This document shows positions 22,132 to 32,545 of a stretch of DNA of 64,000 bases, piece after piece. The DNA is from Prorocentrum cordatum (lineage: Eukaryota; Sar; Dinophyceae; Prorocentrales; Prorocentraceae). The stretch lies in contig CAUYUJ010016133.1 in NCBI GenBank assembly GCA_963575745.1, positions 158,501-222,500 on the forward strand. Reading direction: 5' to 3'. Made by a program: the position numbers and the translations under genes. The number at the start of each line of letters is the position of its first letter. Position 1 is the first letter of the stretch. The notes below the pieces were generated by a model, which saw only the letters and a program-made list of their open reading frames with translations, searched no databases and was not told the origin of the DNA.

Positions 22132-22473
22132 GTCGGGCGTGTCCCTCTACAGGGGGAATATTCACTAATAGGGAAATAGTATGGGGACGATGTTTGGAGT
22201 GTTGTTTGACCATTTGGGAGCATCTGTGGGGTATTCTCACTATACTACTTGACTGTATCGTGGGCCATTTCTTTTTCTATTGTGGGTGAGTTCGCAGCAG
22301 CCTCACGCTGCAATGAAGTCGGGCTTGTCCTTCTACAGGGGGAATAATCCAAAATAGTATTTACAAAAGTATGGGGACGATGTTTTGAGTACTGTCTGAC
22401 CATTTTGGAGTGTCTTTTGGGTATTCAAACAATCTTTCGCCACAAAATCCCCCTGTAGGGGGGCGTGCCCGAC
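22132..22473. mobile_element. GTCGGGC family: one left-end copy and one full copy
   Basis: A left end begins at 22132. A complete element spans 22318-22473, from GTCGGGCTTGTCC to the inverted right end AAAATCCCCCTGTAGGGGGG then CGTGCCCGAC. Confidence 0.75.
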
Positions 22474-22617
22474 CGCCCGCTGCAGTCTGTGTTTCACTGG
22501 GGGCCTCTGCACGTCGGGCCCCTCGAGAGGCCCCCGGGCGGCATCCGCGGCGGACCCCCCCACCAGGAGGCACTCGCCCGTTTGGTGCTCGTGCTGCTGC
22601 AGCCTCCAGATTTGAAG

Positions 22618-22923
22618 TCGGGCCTATCTCTCTACAGGAGGAATATAGGGGGCCACACGCGAACCCTGCCCTCCACGATTTCTGAGGGGGAAGGTGGGGT
22701 TCATTCCGTTCGGGAGCTCTCGAGCGAAGTGAACCCCACCCTCCCCCTCAGAAGTGGTGGGGGGTAGGGGTAGGGTTTGCATGTGGCACCCTAGAATATG
22801 CAGGAATAGTCAAAAAAGGGTCGACGCACGATTTGGGGACTGTTTTTGAGCACTCGGGGGGTATCTGTTGGGCCTCTTTCATATTTCGTCCAGAATCCGC
22901 CCGCAGGGGGGGACACGCCCGAC
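22618..22923. mobile_element. GTCGGGC-family element interrupted by a palindrome
   Basis: The left end GTCGGGCCTATCTCTCTACA is at 22618 and the right end CCGCCCGCAGGGGGGGACAC then GCCCGAC ends at 22923. A 72-bp near-perfect palindrome (22681-22752) lies inside. Confidence 0.6.
22681..22752. repeat. 72-bp near-perfect palindrome
   Basis: TCTGAGGGGGAAGGTGGGGT plus TCA is mirrored by TGAACCCCACCCTCCCCCTC plus AGA (22 of 23 pairs). The centre, CGGGAGCTCTCGAG, is itself nearly palindromic. Confidence 0.85.
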
Positions 22924-23164
22924 CTAACTCCAGCTTTGGTGTGCGCAGTGTGGGGTCGGCCGCTGCCTCAGGCAGGGGACGCCGCTGCCCTGTCTCCCGC
23001 CGCACTCTTTGCAGCAGGTGCCCAGCTGCTTGGTCTGGGCGTGAGGTCGCTCCCTCTGAGGGCTCTCGCCGGCCCCCCGGCTGCAACGTCGGAAGCTGCC
23101 CGCTGATGTTTTAGAACGCACCTGGTTTGCCCGGCTGCCGTCCGGCCATGGTTTCCCATAAATC

Positions 23165-24140
23165 GATGAAGCTGGAACGCTCGAATTCCGGGACACTGGG
23201 GCCTCAGGGCTTGGTCAGTACTGCCCGTCAGGGCACGCCTTGCCTCTCCCAGCTTCCCGAATTCAGGGCAACCGGGCATCACCACAAAGAAATGTGAGGG
23301 TTGTCGCGGTGATCCCAGGCTGCAGTAATTCAACCCCCCATGAGGGGCCTAGCCGCCCAGCTTCCCGAAATTCTTCGGTTTCGAAATATGGGAAACGTGG
23401 GATCACCAGAACCCCCCGCCTTTTGCCCATAATTCGAAAAGTGAATTTCGGGAAAGTGGGAGCGGAGAGGCCCCTGGGGGATCGAATTGCGGGAAACGTG
23501 GAATCACCACGAAAACGAAAGCCCCGTGATTCCAGGTTGGCCGCAATTTCGAATTATGGGAGACCTGGAATCACCCCCCAAAAAAGTGGGTGGTCGTGGT
23601 GATTCCAGGTTTGCCGTAATTCGCGCCCCTCATTTGGGGAAACGGGGGGGGGCAGTTTCCGAGAGTCCCAAAAGTTAATTTGAAATCCGGATTTCAAGAA
23701 ATTGGGAGGGAGTGCCGTTGGGAGGTTGGAACGATGGGTTTGAACCACCGCAAAAAATATTTGGTTTCCGTGGTGATTCCATGTTTCCCGTAATTCAACC
23801 TCCACAGGGCCCCCCGCCCCCCGCGGTTTCCCGAAATTCTGTTTTCGAATTATGGGAAACCTGGACTCACCACAAACATTATTCTTTGAATCCAGATTTC
23901 CCATAACTCGAGAATTGAATTTCGGGTAACTGACGGGGGAGAGATCCTTGGGAGGTCAAACCCTGGGAAACTTGCAATCGCCACGAACCATTTTTTGGTG
24001 GTGGTTCCAGGTTCCCCGAGATTCGGAAAAATGCTAAACTTGGAATCACCACAGCAAACTGTTGTGTTCATGGTGGTTTCAAATCTCCCTTAATTCGAAC
24101 CTCATCATTGGAGGAAACGGGGGGTGGCAGTTTTCCAAAG
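23165..24140. repeat. Array of ~30-bp modules in alternating orientation (serial hairpins)
   Basis: A module close to TTCGAATTATGGGAAACC plus TGGAATCACCAC occurs repeatedly, and its reverse complement (GTGGTGATTCCAGG plus TTTCCCGTAATTCG) occurs between. Plus copies are near 23391, 23482, 23552, 23833, 23958 and 24027; minus copies are near 23305, 23523, 23596, 23768, 23870, 23998 and 24067. Neighbouring plus/minus pairs are separated by a few to about 20 bases, so the block can fold into several successive hairpins. No coding role is apparent. Confidence 0.7.
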
Positions 24141-24639
24141 TAGTATGCAGAGCATTATGTGGCAGCTTTCCTCTCGTAAAGGCAGGGTGGGTGGGTGGTG
24201 TCATCGGGCGGCTCGTCCCCCACGCGCCCAACAGACTTCATCCCAGACTTCAGCACCGCAGCGCGTGACTGAAGAGCCGTGAGCTGCACCTCTGGCAGGC
24301 GAATGGCCTGGGCGGCCCATGCAGCTGCCTCGCTTGAATCTGGGGCGAGATCTGGCCCCCCCGACCCTCCTCCCCCTCCCTCTCTCCCTCCTTCCCTCAT
24401 TCCTGCTCCTCCTTCCTCATTCCTGCTCCCATTCCTTCATTCCTGCTCCACCTCATCCTTTAGATCAGAGCAAGGGGGAGGGGGTCTGGCTAGTGCTGAC
24501 CCTCCGCAGCAGCACCCGCTCGCCAGGCAAGGCGCAGCCCGAGGAGGCCCCTGCGCACCTGGAAGACCAGACCACCGAGCTGAAAGACGCGAGGCGCCCA
24601 CCTCCCGAGCGAGCGATCCTTCAGCTCCCACGAGACTGC

Positions 24640-24802
24640 CTCTGAGGTCTCCCCCTCCTCCTCCTCTCCTCCTCCTCCTCCTCCCTCCTCCTCCTCCTCC
24701 CTCCTCCTCCTCCTCCTCCTCCTCCTCCTCCTCTCCTCCTCCTGCTCCTCCGCCTCCTCCTCCTCCTCCTCCTCCTCCTCCTCCTCCTCCTCCTCCTCCT
24801 CC
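24640..24802 (+). repeat. TCC microsatellite
   Basis: Immediately precedes composite repeat copy 2. Confidence 0.9.
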
Positions 24803-24804
24803 TC

Positions 24805-25610
24805 TCCATCCCCATTGTTTATTTTTTCCGTACACATGAACTCCTCCCTGTCGCACCCCGAGGCCGGTCGAAAGGGCGGATTGGGCGTTTCGCCTGAGAC
24901 TTCTTCACCATGTATGACCCTGACGCTTAAAAAATTGCAACCGCTTCAAAAATGGAGGGCGGGTGGCTTTCAAAATGTGGTTCTCGCTTTTCGCGCCGCG
25001 CACAGCTGTTTAGGAATGCAAGAGGTTCGGGGATTGAGGGAGGGTCGTTTTCAACATGTGGCTCTCGCTTTAGCGCCGCGCGCACTCGCTGAAACAAATG
25101 CAAGAGATTCACGGATTGGGGCCGGGCCGTTTTCAATCTGTGAGTCTCGCCTTAGCGTCGCGCACATTCGTCTTACAAACTGCAAGGATTTCGCAGATTG
25201 AGGGCAGGCCGTTTTCAAAATGTGGCTCTCGCATTAGCGCCGCGAACACTCGTCTTAAATATGTGCAAGAGTTTCACGGAGTCCCATGGTAAGCGTGCCA
25301 GACAAGGTTTCTTGGAAGGGTTCAGGATTGTGAGGGCACAACAGTTACGCTGACTCGCGGGGTTGAAGTTGGAGGACGGGTGTTCTGGCACGGTTCCAGA
25401 TCGCCAAGACGCAACATTCACGTTGACTCGTGGCGTCGGAGTCCCGAGAATGGTGTGTTGTCACGCTTCAGGGTCTTCAACCGGTTGTCCCCCAACAGTT
25501 TCCTCAGTGGAGCTGAACCCTTGTAGGGGCATATGAAGAGGGAGAGTGGAGGGATTGTTGATTCCAACATCGTTGATGAGTCTTGGGTTTGCACTGGTCT
25601 TCCTCCCCTT
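24805..25610 (+). repeat. Composite dispersed repeat, copy 2 (plus)
   Basis: This copy begins after a TCC tract with GAACTCCTCCCTGTCGCACC (24838). Four tandem units follow with cores at 24977, 25058, 25140 and 25222 (spacing 81-82 bp), then a tail containing TTCCAACATCGTTGATGA and ending near TTGCACTGGTC, before CT-rich DNA. Confidence 0.8.
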
Positions 25611-26165
25611 TTTCAGACTTCTCCTCCCAAGCGACTTCCTCTGGTTAGTCCCCCCTGTGCCTCCTCATCATAATCTTCCGTCTCCGTCCTCATCCTCCCC
25701 TTCTCCTTTTATCCCCCTTGCAGCCTTGCAGATGCGGGCAGGTTTGTCCGAAGATCGAGGCCTTCCCCCCCAGATGGCCTGCGCCATACGCCACCTGGTG
25801 TGTGGGGCGATGGGGGGGGGGGCAGAACATATAACTTACGAAATGCGTGTCGGAAGCTCGCGGAAAGGACAAGGGGGACGAGAAGGGGGCCACAAACAAA
25901 GGACGAGGCAGCGGAAGAGGGGAGGGGGCCGGAGGAGGGGCAGCCCTAGCCTCAGAAGCCCTACCCTAAACCAGAGGGCGCTTGCGTTGGGAGGGAGGCG
26001 TTCGCAGCAGTGGTCGCCCCCCTCTGCTTGGCAGCGTGCACGCGTTCGGCAGCGCAGTGCTCCTTGTGACGATCCTCGCCTCCATTCTGCTCCTCCCCCT
26101 CCTCCCCCACTCCCTCCTTCCCACCCTCCTCCCCCCCTCCGCGCGGGAGGGAAAGGGAGAAAGGA
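25611..26165. other. Unique DNA, no gene seen
   Basis: No motif or repeat was identified beyond short pyrimidine runs. Confidence 0.3.
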
Positions 26166-26850
26166 TAAGGAGGAGGAGGAGGAGGAGGAGGAGGAGGAGG
26201 AGGAGGAAACGGAGGAGCAGAAGGGGAGGGAGGGAGGAAGGGAAGTGGAAGCTGTTCCTCTCCCTGCTGTCTGGGCGCGTGCGCCGAGCGCCAGCGGGGG
26301 GCCCAGGGTGGACCTGACCACCCCAGAACGCCTCCTCCTCCTCCTCTCCTCCTCCTCCCTCCTCTCCTCCTCCTCCTCCTCCTCCCCTTGTCCTCCTTCT
26401 CCCCCCTCCCCCCCCCCCCCCTCCTCTCCCTCACCCCCCTCCTCCCCCCTCCTCCCCCTCCTCCCCCTCCTCCTGAGGAACTTGCCTGGGTCAGGCAAGG
26501 GCGCTGGCGCCTCTGAGGTCTCCTCCTCCTCCTCCTCCTCCTCCTCCTCCTCCTCCTCCTCCTCCTCCTCCTGCTCCTCCCCCTCCTCCCCCTCCTCCTT
26601 CTCATCCTCCTCCTCCTCCTCCCTTCTCCTCCTCCTCCTCCTGAGGGAGGGAGGGAGGGAGGGAGGGAGGGAGGGAGGGAGGGAGGAGGAGGAGGAGGAT
26701 AGCGAGGGAGGGAGGGAGGGAGGAGGAGGAGGGAGGAGGGAGAAAGATGAGGGAGGGAGAGAGGGATAGAGAGAGGGAGGGAGGGAGGGAGGGAAGGAGG
26801 GGGGAGGGAGAGAAGGATGGAGGGATGGAGGGATGGAGGGATGGAGGAGG
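26166..26850. repeat. GGA, TCC and GGGA tracts
   Basis: GGA at 26166-26205, TCC at 26325-26640, then GGGA and GGATGGAG repeats to 26850. 26478-26515 carries an AACTTGCCTGGGTCAGGCAA segment that recurs inverted at 15140-15175. Confidence 0.9.
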
Positions 26851-26948
26851 ACCATCACATGCTAATGGGGAAGGCTAGGGTTAGGCCGACCAGACCCTAA
26901 CCGAAACCTGGGGGTTACATCCGCTCTCCCCTGCGCATTCTGTCGTCC

Positions 26949-28325
26949 CTACGTCGCCCCTCCTTCCGTGAGGAGCTGGGCCGCAGGAATTGGCAGGGAA
27001 AGTCGGGGGCGGGCCTTCATACTGCTCTTGGGATGACGGCCGCCTGCCAGGAGGGACCACGCACCTTGGGAGAACTTGCTTTGGAAGCGCTCCTTGCATT
27101 CACCTTTGAGTCCTTTGAGGTTGCTTTCCGTATAGCGGCCGCACCTCTTACAAACGACTAGGAAGGACTCGACATCAAGGTAATCGCACATCATTAAATG
27201 GTGTTTCTGAGGTTCCCGAATTAGCTTAGACAACATGGCTGACTTACCTGGGCATGTTTCTCGCATGCGAGCCTTGCGGGTACTGTCCGTGCGGGCGCGG
27301 GTGTGACACGCTAGGCACAGCCAATGACTATTTAGCCATGCCCACTGATGCCTGACCACACGCTGGGGGTTACGGCACGCTCGAGCCCGCCGAGGCTGAC
27401 CCACAGGGGGCGGGGGTGGTGCAGTCCACTGGCTGACTGCTCCCGCTGTCCCAACTGGGGGGCTGAGGCTCTGGGAGGGCTTCTCGAAGGCCTTCTTGCC
27501 CGTCTTCGGGGCGAGAGGGGCCCACAGGGAGAGCGCCCCAGTAGCATACTTCACAAGCCTCTGAACACGACTACGGCATTCTTTATAATATTCGATTTCC
27601 ACCTGGGACGGGGCGGGGATTCTGGCGGCAGCTTGTTTGGTCACCTTGTCCGCCCAGTCGTTTCCTTTAGCAACAAACCAGTCCCTCGAGCCAGCCTCCA
27701 GGGTCGACAAATCCTGGTGGGCCTTGACTGTCCCGATCTCGAGGGACGCAAAGCAGCTCTGGGTCCTGGCCAGAACCGAAACGCCCGAATACATTTCCTT
27801 TCGTGAAACTTCGGCGCTCTGATGCACCGAAAGGATACCCTTGAAATCTGTCCACGCTTCGGTGACTCTGGGGCAGGAAGCGGCAACTAAAAACCAAAGT
27901 GTTTCGGCAGCAGGCGACGTGGGGGGAAGACTGGCCCCCACGGGGCCTGAGAGACTGGCAACCAAGTCGCCGTCCTCATCGATTTTGACCACGGACCAGG
28001 CGGGGGCGTCGTTCACCGCGGGCCCAGATTTCAAAACATTGCCGTCGTGGAAAACTTCTCCTTGCATGGCCACCGCCTTGGGCAGCCCATCGCGAGACCA
28101 ATATACAGTCTGATCTAGTCCTAAACCAGGGGGCCTCAGAGCTATGGGTTCAGGCCGAAGTTGAAATCCTAACACATCTGAAAATCCTCTCCTCGGGTCC
28201 TTGAACTCCTCGATAGCTTCTTCCTTTAACATTTCCTCTCTCAAGTTGTGGGTCTGCGGGCACTCGAGGAGCCTGTGGGGGACAGAGTCCACGGGGCCCT
28301 TACACAACTCGCATTATGATAGCCT
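26949..28325 (-). CDS. LINE C-terminal zinc knuckle and RNase H domain (partial)
   Basis: The minus-strand frame begins at a zinc-knuckle motif, CELCKGPVDSVPHRLLECP (CxxC…H…C), typical of the region after a LINE reverse transcriptase. It continues into an RNase H-like domain: VFHDGNVLKSG (Asp), AAETLWFLVA (Glu), TEAWTDFKGIL (Asp), VKAHQDL and GNDWADKVTKQAA (last Asp). After that come about 170 residues with Cys/His pairs (CLACHTR, CKRCGRY) that may form further metal sites. The upstream part (ALIKKLFQSQWQLHLDV to WPKEKMAAAGYHN, 28320-28533) is in another frame, so an indel near 28315-28325 separates them. The RT itself is missing. No start codon is needed because the fragment is internal. Confidence 0.7.
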
Positions 28326-28533
28326 GCCGCGGCCATCTTTTCTTTAGGCCAAATACACTGGCAACCATATGAGAGCAGCGTTTTCCTTTTGTGGGCCTGC
28401 ACTGTACTATCCTGCAGCGCGTGCTGCATGACCGACGGGTCGAGCGGCTCGTCGAAACCGAGCTTCTGCCCCGCCTTCACGTCTAAGTGCAACTGCCACT
28501 GGGATTGAAACAGCTTCTTGATGAGGGCTGGGG
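28320..28533 (-). pseudogene. LINE fragment upstream of the zinc knuckle (other frame)
   Basis: The minus-strand reading ALIKKLFQSQWQLHLDV, then VMQHALQDSTVQAHKRKTLL and WPKEKMAAAGYHN runs directly into the knuckle after a shift. It is probably the end of the RT thumb and linker. The element's 5' break lies near 28533. Confidence 0.5.
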
Positions 28534-28544
28534 AGGTAGAGAGA

Positions 28545-28625
28545 GAGGGATGGAGGAGGAGGAGGAGAAGGAGGAGGAGGAGGAGGAGGAGGAGGAGGTG
28601 GAGGGGGAGGGGGAGGGAGGGAGGA
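28545..28625 (+). repeat. GGA tract
   Basis: Adjoins the broken 5' side of the minus-strand LINE fragment. Confidence 0.85.
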
Positions 28626-28774
28626 AGAAGCAGGATGAAAAAGAGGAGGTCGCTTCTACAGGTGGTCGCTGGAGGTAGTGCGCACCCAGCCGCCCCACAT
28701 GGGGCAGCCCCTCCGGAAGACGCACTCTGGCCAGGACGCGGTGACCTTCGAGGACTTCTCCGTGGAGGCGCAGG

Positions 28775-29140
<366 letters not shown>

Positions 29141-29254
29141 ACGCCGACGGTCGGGTCGGACGACCGCGGGGAGGATAGGGAAAGGGCGGGCGAGATCTGC
29201 TGCGCGCAGCTATGCATGGGTGCGTCCGGCGCCGGGGTGCGCGGATCGCCCCCG

Positions 29255-29725
29255 CCGCTCCCCCTGCTATCACCCCCCCTCCCCCTGATATTTCCCCCCC
29301 TACCCCTGCTGTCACCCTGCTGTCCCCCTGCTACCCCCCTCCCCTGCTATCACCCTACTATCCCCATCCCCCTTCTATCACCCCCGCTCCCCCTGATATC
29401 CCTCCCCCTGCTAACCCTCCCCCTCTCCCCCTGCTATCACCCTGCTATTCCCCCACCGTGCAATTTCCTCGCTATCACCCTGCTATCCCCCTCCTGCTGC
29501 TATACAACTGCTATCCCCCCCCCCCCCCCCCCCCCCGCTTCCCCTCCCCCCCCCCTCCCCCTGCTGTCCCCCTCCCCTCCTCTTGCTATCACCCTGCCAT
29601 CACCCTACCCCATCCCCTGCTATCCCCCCCCCTGCTATCACCCCCCCTCCCCCTGCTACCCTCCCCCTTGCTACCCTCCCCCCCCCTTCCCCTGCTCTCC
29701 CCCCCCCTGCCATGCTATCCCGTCT
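29255..29725 (+). repeat. CCCCTGCTATCA repeat with C runs
   Basis: Imperfect ~12-14-bp units CCCCCTGCTATCACC, including a run of about 18 C near 29518-29536. Confidence 0.9.
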
Positions 29726-30297
29726 GATCCCCTTGTGGTCCGACCCGAGACGGGGGATTCTGTTTGCGTTGCCCGTCCGGGGCTTTCGGGAGGGGGCCTC
29801 GTCGGCACGGCTGGATCCGCTTCGAAGTCCTAGTCAGAACAAGGTCCGGGGAGCGCTCCAGGAGGAAGACAGGAGGCAGTTCTGTCCTTTCTGCCATTTT
29901 TGGGTCCCCTGGAGGTCCCCTTGTCACCACGGCTCGGTGGAAGGGGGAGAGGAGGAGGAGGAGGAGGAGGAGGAGGAGGAGGAGGAGGAGGAGGAGGGGG
30001 AGGAGGAGGAGGAGAAAGAGGAGGAGAAGGAGGAGGAGGAGGAGGATCGCACGCCACTGAGGGAGAGAGTGAAGAGAGAGAGTCCGACGGTCCAGCGAAG
30101 AACCCTCAACGAGGGCCCCCCGAAGAGGGGCCCCAGGGAGGGGGGAGGCATTGACCGACATGTTGGGCTCTCCGCCCCCCCCCCCCCCCAAAAAAAAAAA
30201 ATTGTTTTTTTTTATCTGCGGGGCGAGAGCGAACCTCTTCCGCTAAAAGCTAGGCGGGCTACGCACAGCTTTCATCAGGGAGACAGGGCACAGAAAG
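29726..30297. other. GC-rich unique DNA with GGA tract
   Basis: GGA tract at 29941-30048; CCCCCC then AAAAAA runs at 30175-30200. 29735-29905 weakly resembles 4495-4590. Confidence 0.4.
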
Positions 30298-30470
30298 GCC
30301 CCCCAAAAAGAAACACAGGAGGCCCCGAGAAGCCTCCAGAAGGCCCCCAGGGAGCCCAAGAGGCCCCAAGACTGCCTAAGAGGGCCCCGAGATGGTCGGA
30401 GACGCCCCAGGGCCCGAAGACTGCCAAACAGGCTCCAAGATGGTCGTGGACGCCCCGATAAACTGGCACA
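30298..30470 (-). repeat. Inverted, diverged relative of the CTTGG-rich satellite
   Basis: The repeated CCCAAGAGGCCC and GGCCCCGAGA sub-motifs are the reverse complement of the sub-repeats at 1283-2660. Confidence 0.5.
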
Positions 30471-30471
30471 A

Positions 30472-30562
30472 CGTCGAACGGACAACACGGAAACAGTCAT
30501 AATGCGCCTTAAACGGTACAGCGTCAAACGGACAGCACGGGAATCAGCATTATGCGTCCGAT
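30472..30562 (+). repeat. Two-copy direct repeat, ~53-bp period
   Basis: GTCGAACGGACAACACGG…ATAATGCG and GTCAAACGGACAGCACGG…ATTATGCG are direct copies. Confidence 0.65.
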
Positions 30563-30716
30563 AGGCATCCTCTTCTTTGTTTTCCTCTTCCTCGCAAGTC
30601 ACGCCCACTTGTCCTCCAAGGTCGCGGGTTTCGTGGCAATATCAGGTTTTGTTTGCTGTTCGCTCCGGGCGGGGACCAAACTTTACGCACAAAAAGCGCA
30701 ATGCGCGTCCGAAGAT

Positions 30717-30865
30717 GCAGCTGGGCCGAGATACAAGATCGAGGTCTGTTCGAGGAGGATACCCTAATGCTCTCCGTGTTGGTTGGACGTTCTTGCGCAT
30801 CCTGGGGGAGGGTGCCCTCGAACGCTCTTCATTTTGGCTGGCGGAGGGTCTCATATTCTTGAAGG
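30717..30865 (+). repeat. Dispersed repeat R1, copy 2
   Basis: CCGAGATACAAGATCGAGGT and GATACCCTAATG match copy 1. It directly precedes a copy of repeat R2. Confidence 0.6.
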
Positions 30866-30869
30866 ATCG

Positions 30870-31020
30870 GGGGTGGACAGAACCCCCACCCTGACACGTC
30901 GATCAGTGAATTGTCCGTTTTCGGTTCTCGAGAGGGCACCGCAGCCATCATTTTCCAGGCTTGCGCCCGCCAGATTTGGGCCCGAGGTCGTTATCACTAA
31001 ACCACGTGTTGCGAAAGGGG
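30870..31020 (+). repeat. Dispersed repeat R2, diverged copy
   Basis: CCACCCTGACACGTCGATCA and TTTTCGGTTCTCGAGAGG match the other copies; the second half has diverged. Confidence 0.55.
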
Positions 31021-32296
31021 CTCTGCTCTGTCTGTCCCCGAGAGGATGTTCTTCTGCCCCAGGTCCGACTGCACAGTCCAGGCGTTGAAGTGCGGGCTAC
31101 CTGGGGCTCGGGAGGGGGCTCCGGTTCTCGGGCCGCTCCCTGGATCCGGGTCGGACCCTGTTCGTGGCCGAGGCTCGCTGCGGCCAAGGGAAAGCCCCTT
31201 CGTTCCGTATCGGGCGTTCCTTTCGGTGGCCCCCTTCGTTCCGTATTGGGCGTTCCTTTCGGGGGCACGATGGCTGCATTTGGTCAGAAGACTGTTCGGT
31301 GGTCGCCGAGAGTTTGGCGAGCGTGTCATGGGCGCTCTTATGATTGCGCCTGCGTCTGTCGTGGGGGGGAAATCACGGCAGACATTGGACCTCCAGGCGC
31401 CGCCAGGTGCAAAATTCACGACCGGGTCGACACCAGGGGAGCAACAGCTTGTGCCCAAGAGGCCCGCTCCGGAAGGCGCCCCGAGAGGCTTTAAAATTGC
31501 CTCCCATACCCGAACAGAAATTCAAGACATCTCAGGCGGCCTCCGTAGTGACTACAAGGTATTTTCAGAGCCCCGAATCATCAGGGATAATTCGGGTCAG
31601 GGCTACGGGGTTCGTTTTTTCGGGATTCCGAACACGCGTTATCCCGGACCCGAGTTACCCCGGATATTTCGGGCGTCCAGAGCCCCGAATCATCAGGGGT
31701 AACTCGGGCGTCCAATTTTGTTGCGCGCCTCAAATCGAAGACACAGGTATGCAAGCACTCTCCCCCTCACTCCTCCTCATCCTCTGTCTCCTCACCCTTC
31801 CTCGTGCCCAAGGTAGTTGTCTCAGGGCCCCAGAACAGGGCGACGAGGTTTGTGCATACCCACTGCTCCCTGGCCGCGCCCATTCTGAGCCCGCCAGCGG
31901 TGTATACGCCACGTCCTGAGCCCGCCAGCGGTGTGTACGCCACGCCCTCCTGGCTTGGCCAGGAGGGCGTACACACAGCTGCTGGGTTCAGGACGGGCCT
32001 GGCCAGGGGGCAGCAGACATGTACAGGTCTCGTCGCCCTACGGAAGTCAGGACACTGCAGACCAGGAGCTTGGAACATTCCAGCTGGGGAGAGGGCACAC
32101 AAAGACTGCTTCTCAACGCGTCGGCCCACTGCTGAAGCTGGGCGCACCACAACGCCGTGGTATGCCGACAAGCCCCCGTGTTGCGGGGCCCTGGCTGTCA
32201 GAGGCTGGCCCGCGGCAGGAGACCGATTGCGGGGCCGGGGTCGACAGAGCACGCCCGGGGGCCATTCTCTTGGCATCGCTCGGACGTGTGTTCGGC
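31021..32296. other. Unique DNA with small tandem duplications
   Basis: GTTCCGTATYGGGCGTTCCT occurs twice (31200, 31239). CCCGCCAGCGGTGTRTACGC occurs twice (31889, 31921), followed by the palindrome GCCCTCCTGGCTTGGCCAGG plus AGGGC. CCCCGAATCATCAGGG occurs twice (31570, 31681). No gene is recognised. Confidence 0.5.
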
Positions 32297-32545
32297 GAGG
32301 GCCATCGAGGAGCATCCTGGGTCATCGAGCCCAAAGCACACGCACGAAATTGAACAGCGAGGACCATCGAGGAGCATCCTGGGTCATCGAGCACAGAGCA
32401 CACGCACGAACTTGAACGGCGAGGACCATCGAGGAGCATCCTGGATCATCGAGCACAATTCACACGCACGAAATTGAACGGCGAGGGCCATCGAGGAGCA
32501 TCCTGGATCATCGAGCACAAAGCCCGCGCACGAGATCGAAGAATG
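32297..32545 (+). repeat. 62-bp minisatellite, four copies
   Basis: Units start at 32297, 32359, 32421 and 32483, each with CCATCGAGGAGCATCCTGG and CACACGCACGAA. The 62-bp period is not a multiple of three, so apparent ORFs across it are not coding repeats. A related single unit lies at about 44487-44560. Confidence 0.85.

Larger units (their letters stand above)
26876..28533 (-). mobile_element. 5'-truncated LINE, 3' portion only (minus strand)
   Basis: Coding remnants of a LINE C-terminus and its 3' tail read on the minus strand. It is cut at its 5' side next to a GGA/CCT tract (28545-28625) and followed at its 3' side by a GGGA-rich tract (26643-26850). 5' truncation is the usual outcome of target-primed reverse transcription. 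Confidence 0.7.

Noticed and set aside
23165-24140. CRISPR-like array
   Set aside because: Modules alternate in orientation and spacing is irregular, there are no cas genes, and the genome context is eukaryotic.
26876-26920. Telomere-like CTAGGGTTAGG and ACCCTAACC words
   Set aside because: Only two isolated, oppositely oriented words occur at the LINE 3' end. There is no array.
32157-32477. Repeated EDHRGASWVIEH-like peptide
   Set aside because: A by-product of the 62-bp minisatellite; the period is not a multiple of three.
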